64,000 nt of DNA from Anaerolineales bacterium UBA2200 (GTDB lineage: Bacteria; Chloroflexota; Anaerolineae; UBA2200). Shown here in pieces: positions 63,933 through 64,000 of the stretch. The stretch is taken from positions 67,165 through 131,164 of the forward strand of contig DCVA01000040.1 of NCBI GenBank assembly GCA_002327925.1, read 5' to 3'. How positions within the stretch are numbered: position 1 is the first letter of the stretch; every line of letters starts with the position of its first letter. A model generated the notes under the pieces. The model saw only the letters and a list, made by a program, of their open reading frames with translations. It was not told the origin of the DNA and made no database searches. The position numbers and the translations under genes were made by a program.

Positions 63933-63960
63933 ATGATAGCCACACGGCCCGTTTCGTCAA
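63933..63960 (-). promoter_or_regulatory. Promoter of the expansin gene
   Basis: On the minus strand, TTGACG (63960-63955), a 16 bp spacer and TATCAT (63938-63933). Transcription would start about 7 bp downstream, close to the ATG at 63925. Confidence 0.55.
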
Positions 63961-64000
63961 GGGCCCGAAATTGGCCCTGTTAGGCACAGTTGAAATCTGG

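Overview
The window is a 64 kb, GC-rich, gene-dense stretch of bacterial chromosome. Several things point to Chloroflexota, probably an Anaerolineae- or Caldilineae-like lineage. Secreted proteins and lipoproteins carry long Thr/Pro linkers (TPTPTATPT type), and several have short YLPLxLR-type motifs. The surface proteins are built from DNRLRE, FxLYD, LVIVD and C25 domains. GTG and TTG starts are frequent, ATGA stop/start overlaps are common, and promoters are near-consensus (TTGACA, 16-18 bp, TAGAAT/TACAAT). This placement is inferred from sequence style; there is no marker rRNA here.

Layout. 1-10.5 kb: the 3' end of an sbcD-like nuclease, an MFS transporter with a frameshift, then a leftward run containing an unusual membrane-anchored HAO-like multihaem cytochrome fusion, an Ldh2-type dehydrogenase and a methyltransferase, followed by small envelope and lipoprotein genes, a zinc-ribbon protein and an epimerase fused to a zinc ribbon. 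10.7-29.7 kb: a rightward, tightly overlapping biosynthetic operon. It encodes a GT2, an FAD protein, a GNAT, a NodB-type deacetylase, an Sfp-type phosphopantetheinyl transferase, an MbtH protein, an oxalate-CoA-ligase-like A-T-T protein, an A-T protein, a C-A-T NRPS module, two alpha/beta hydrolases with altered nucleophiles, a GT2 pair (one truncated), a GT4 and a Wzx-like flippase. Together these suggest an acylated or peptidyl-modified, exported surface glycan or glycolipid. 29.8-40.8 kb: secreted DNRLRE and FxLYD proteins with Thr/Pro linkers, alternating with GT2 enzymes and two radical SAM proteins on both strands.

41-48 kb: a small operon (two paralogous lipoproteins, Nudix, YkgJ) behind a tRNA-Arg gene, a double GNAT, an ABC-2 exporter with a HEAT-repeat protein, and a CNNM/HlyC membrane protein divergent from them. 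49-64 kb: a lipoprotein hydrolase, an MsbA-type ABC exporter, an LVIVD beta-propeller, a deletion remnant of a second CNNM gene, an 1895-residue secreted C25-peptidase-like protein whose catalytic domain is interrupted by FG-GAP-type repeats, a frameshifted NACHT NTPase with a possible SPFH-like N-terminal region, a HAD hydrolase and an expansin (EXLX1-like) protein.

The most interesting points are the NRPS/glycan operon with its exosortase-locus-like gene set but no exosortase, the HAO fusion, the interrupted C25 protease, the broken SPFH-NACHT gene, and the recurrent YLPLxLR motif. All functions come from reading motifs by eye; no database search was possible.
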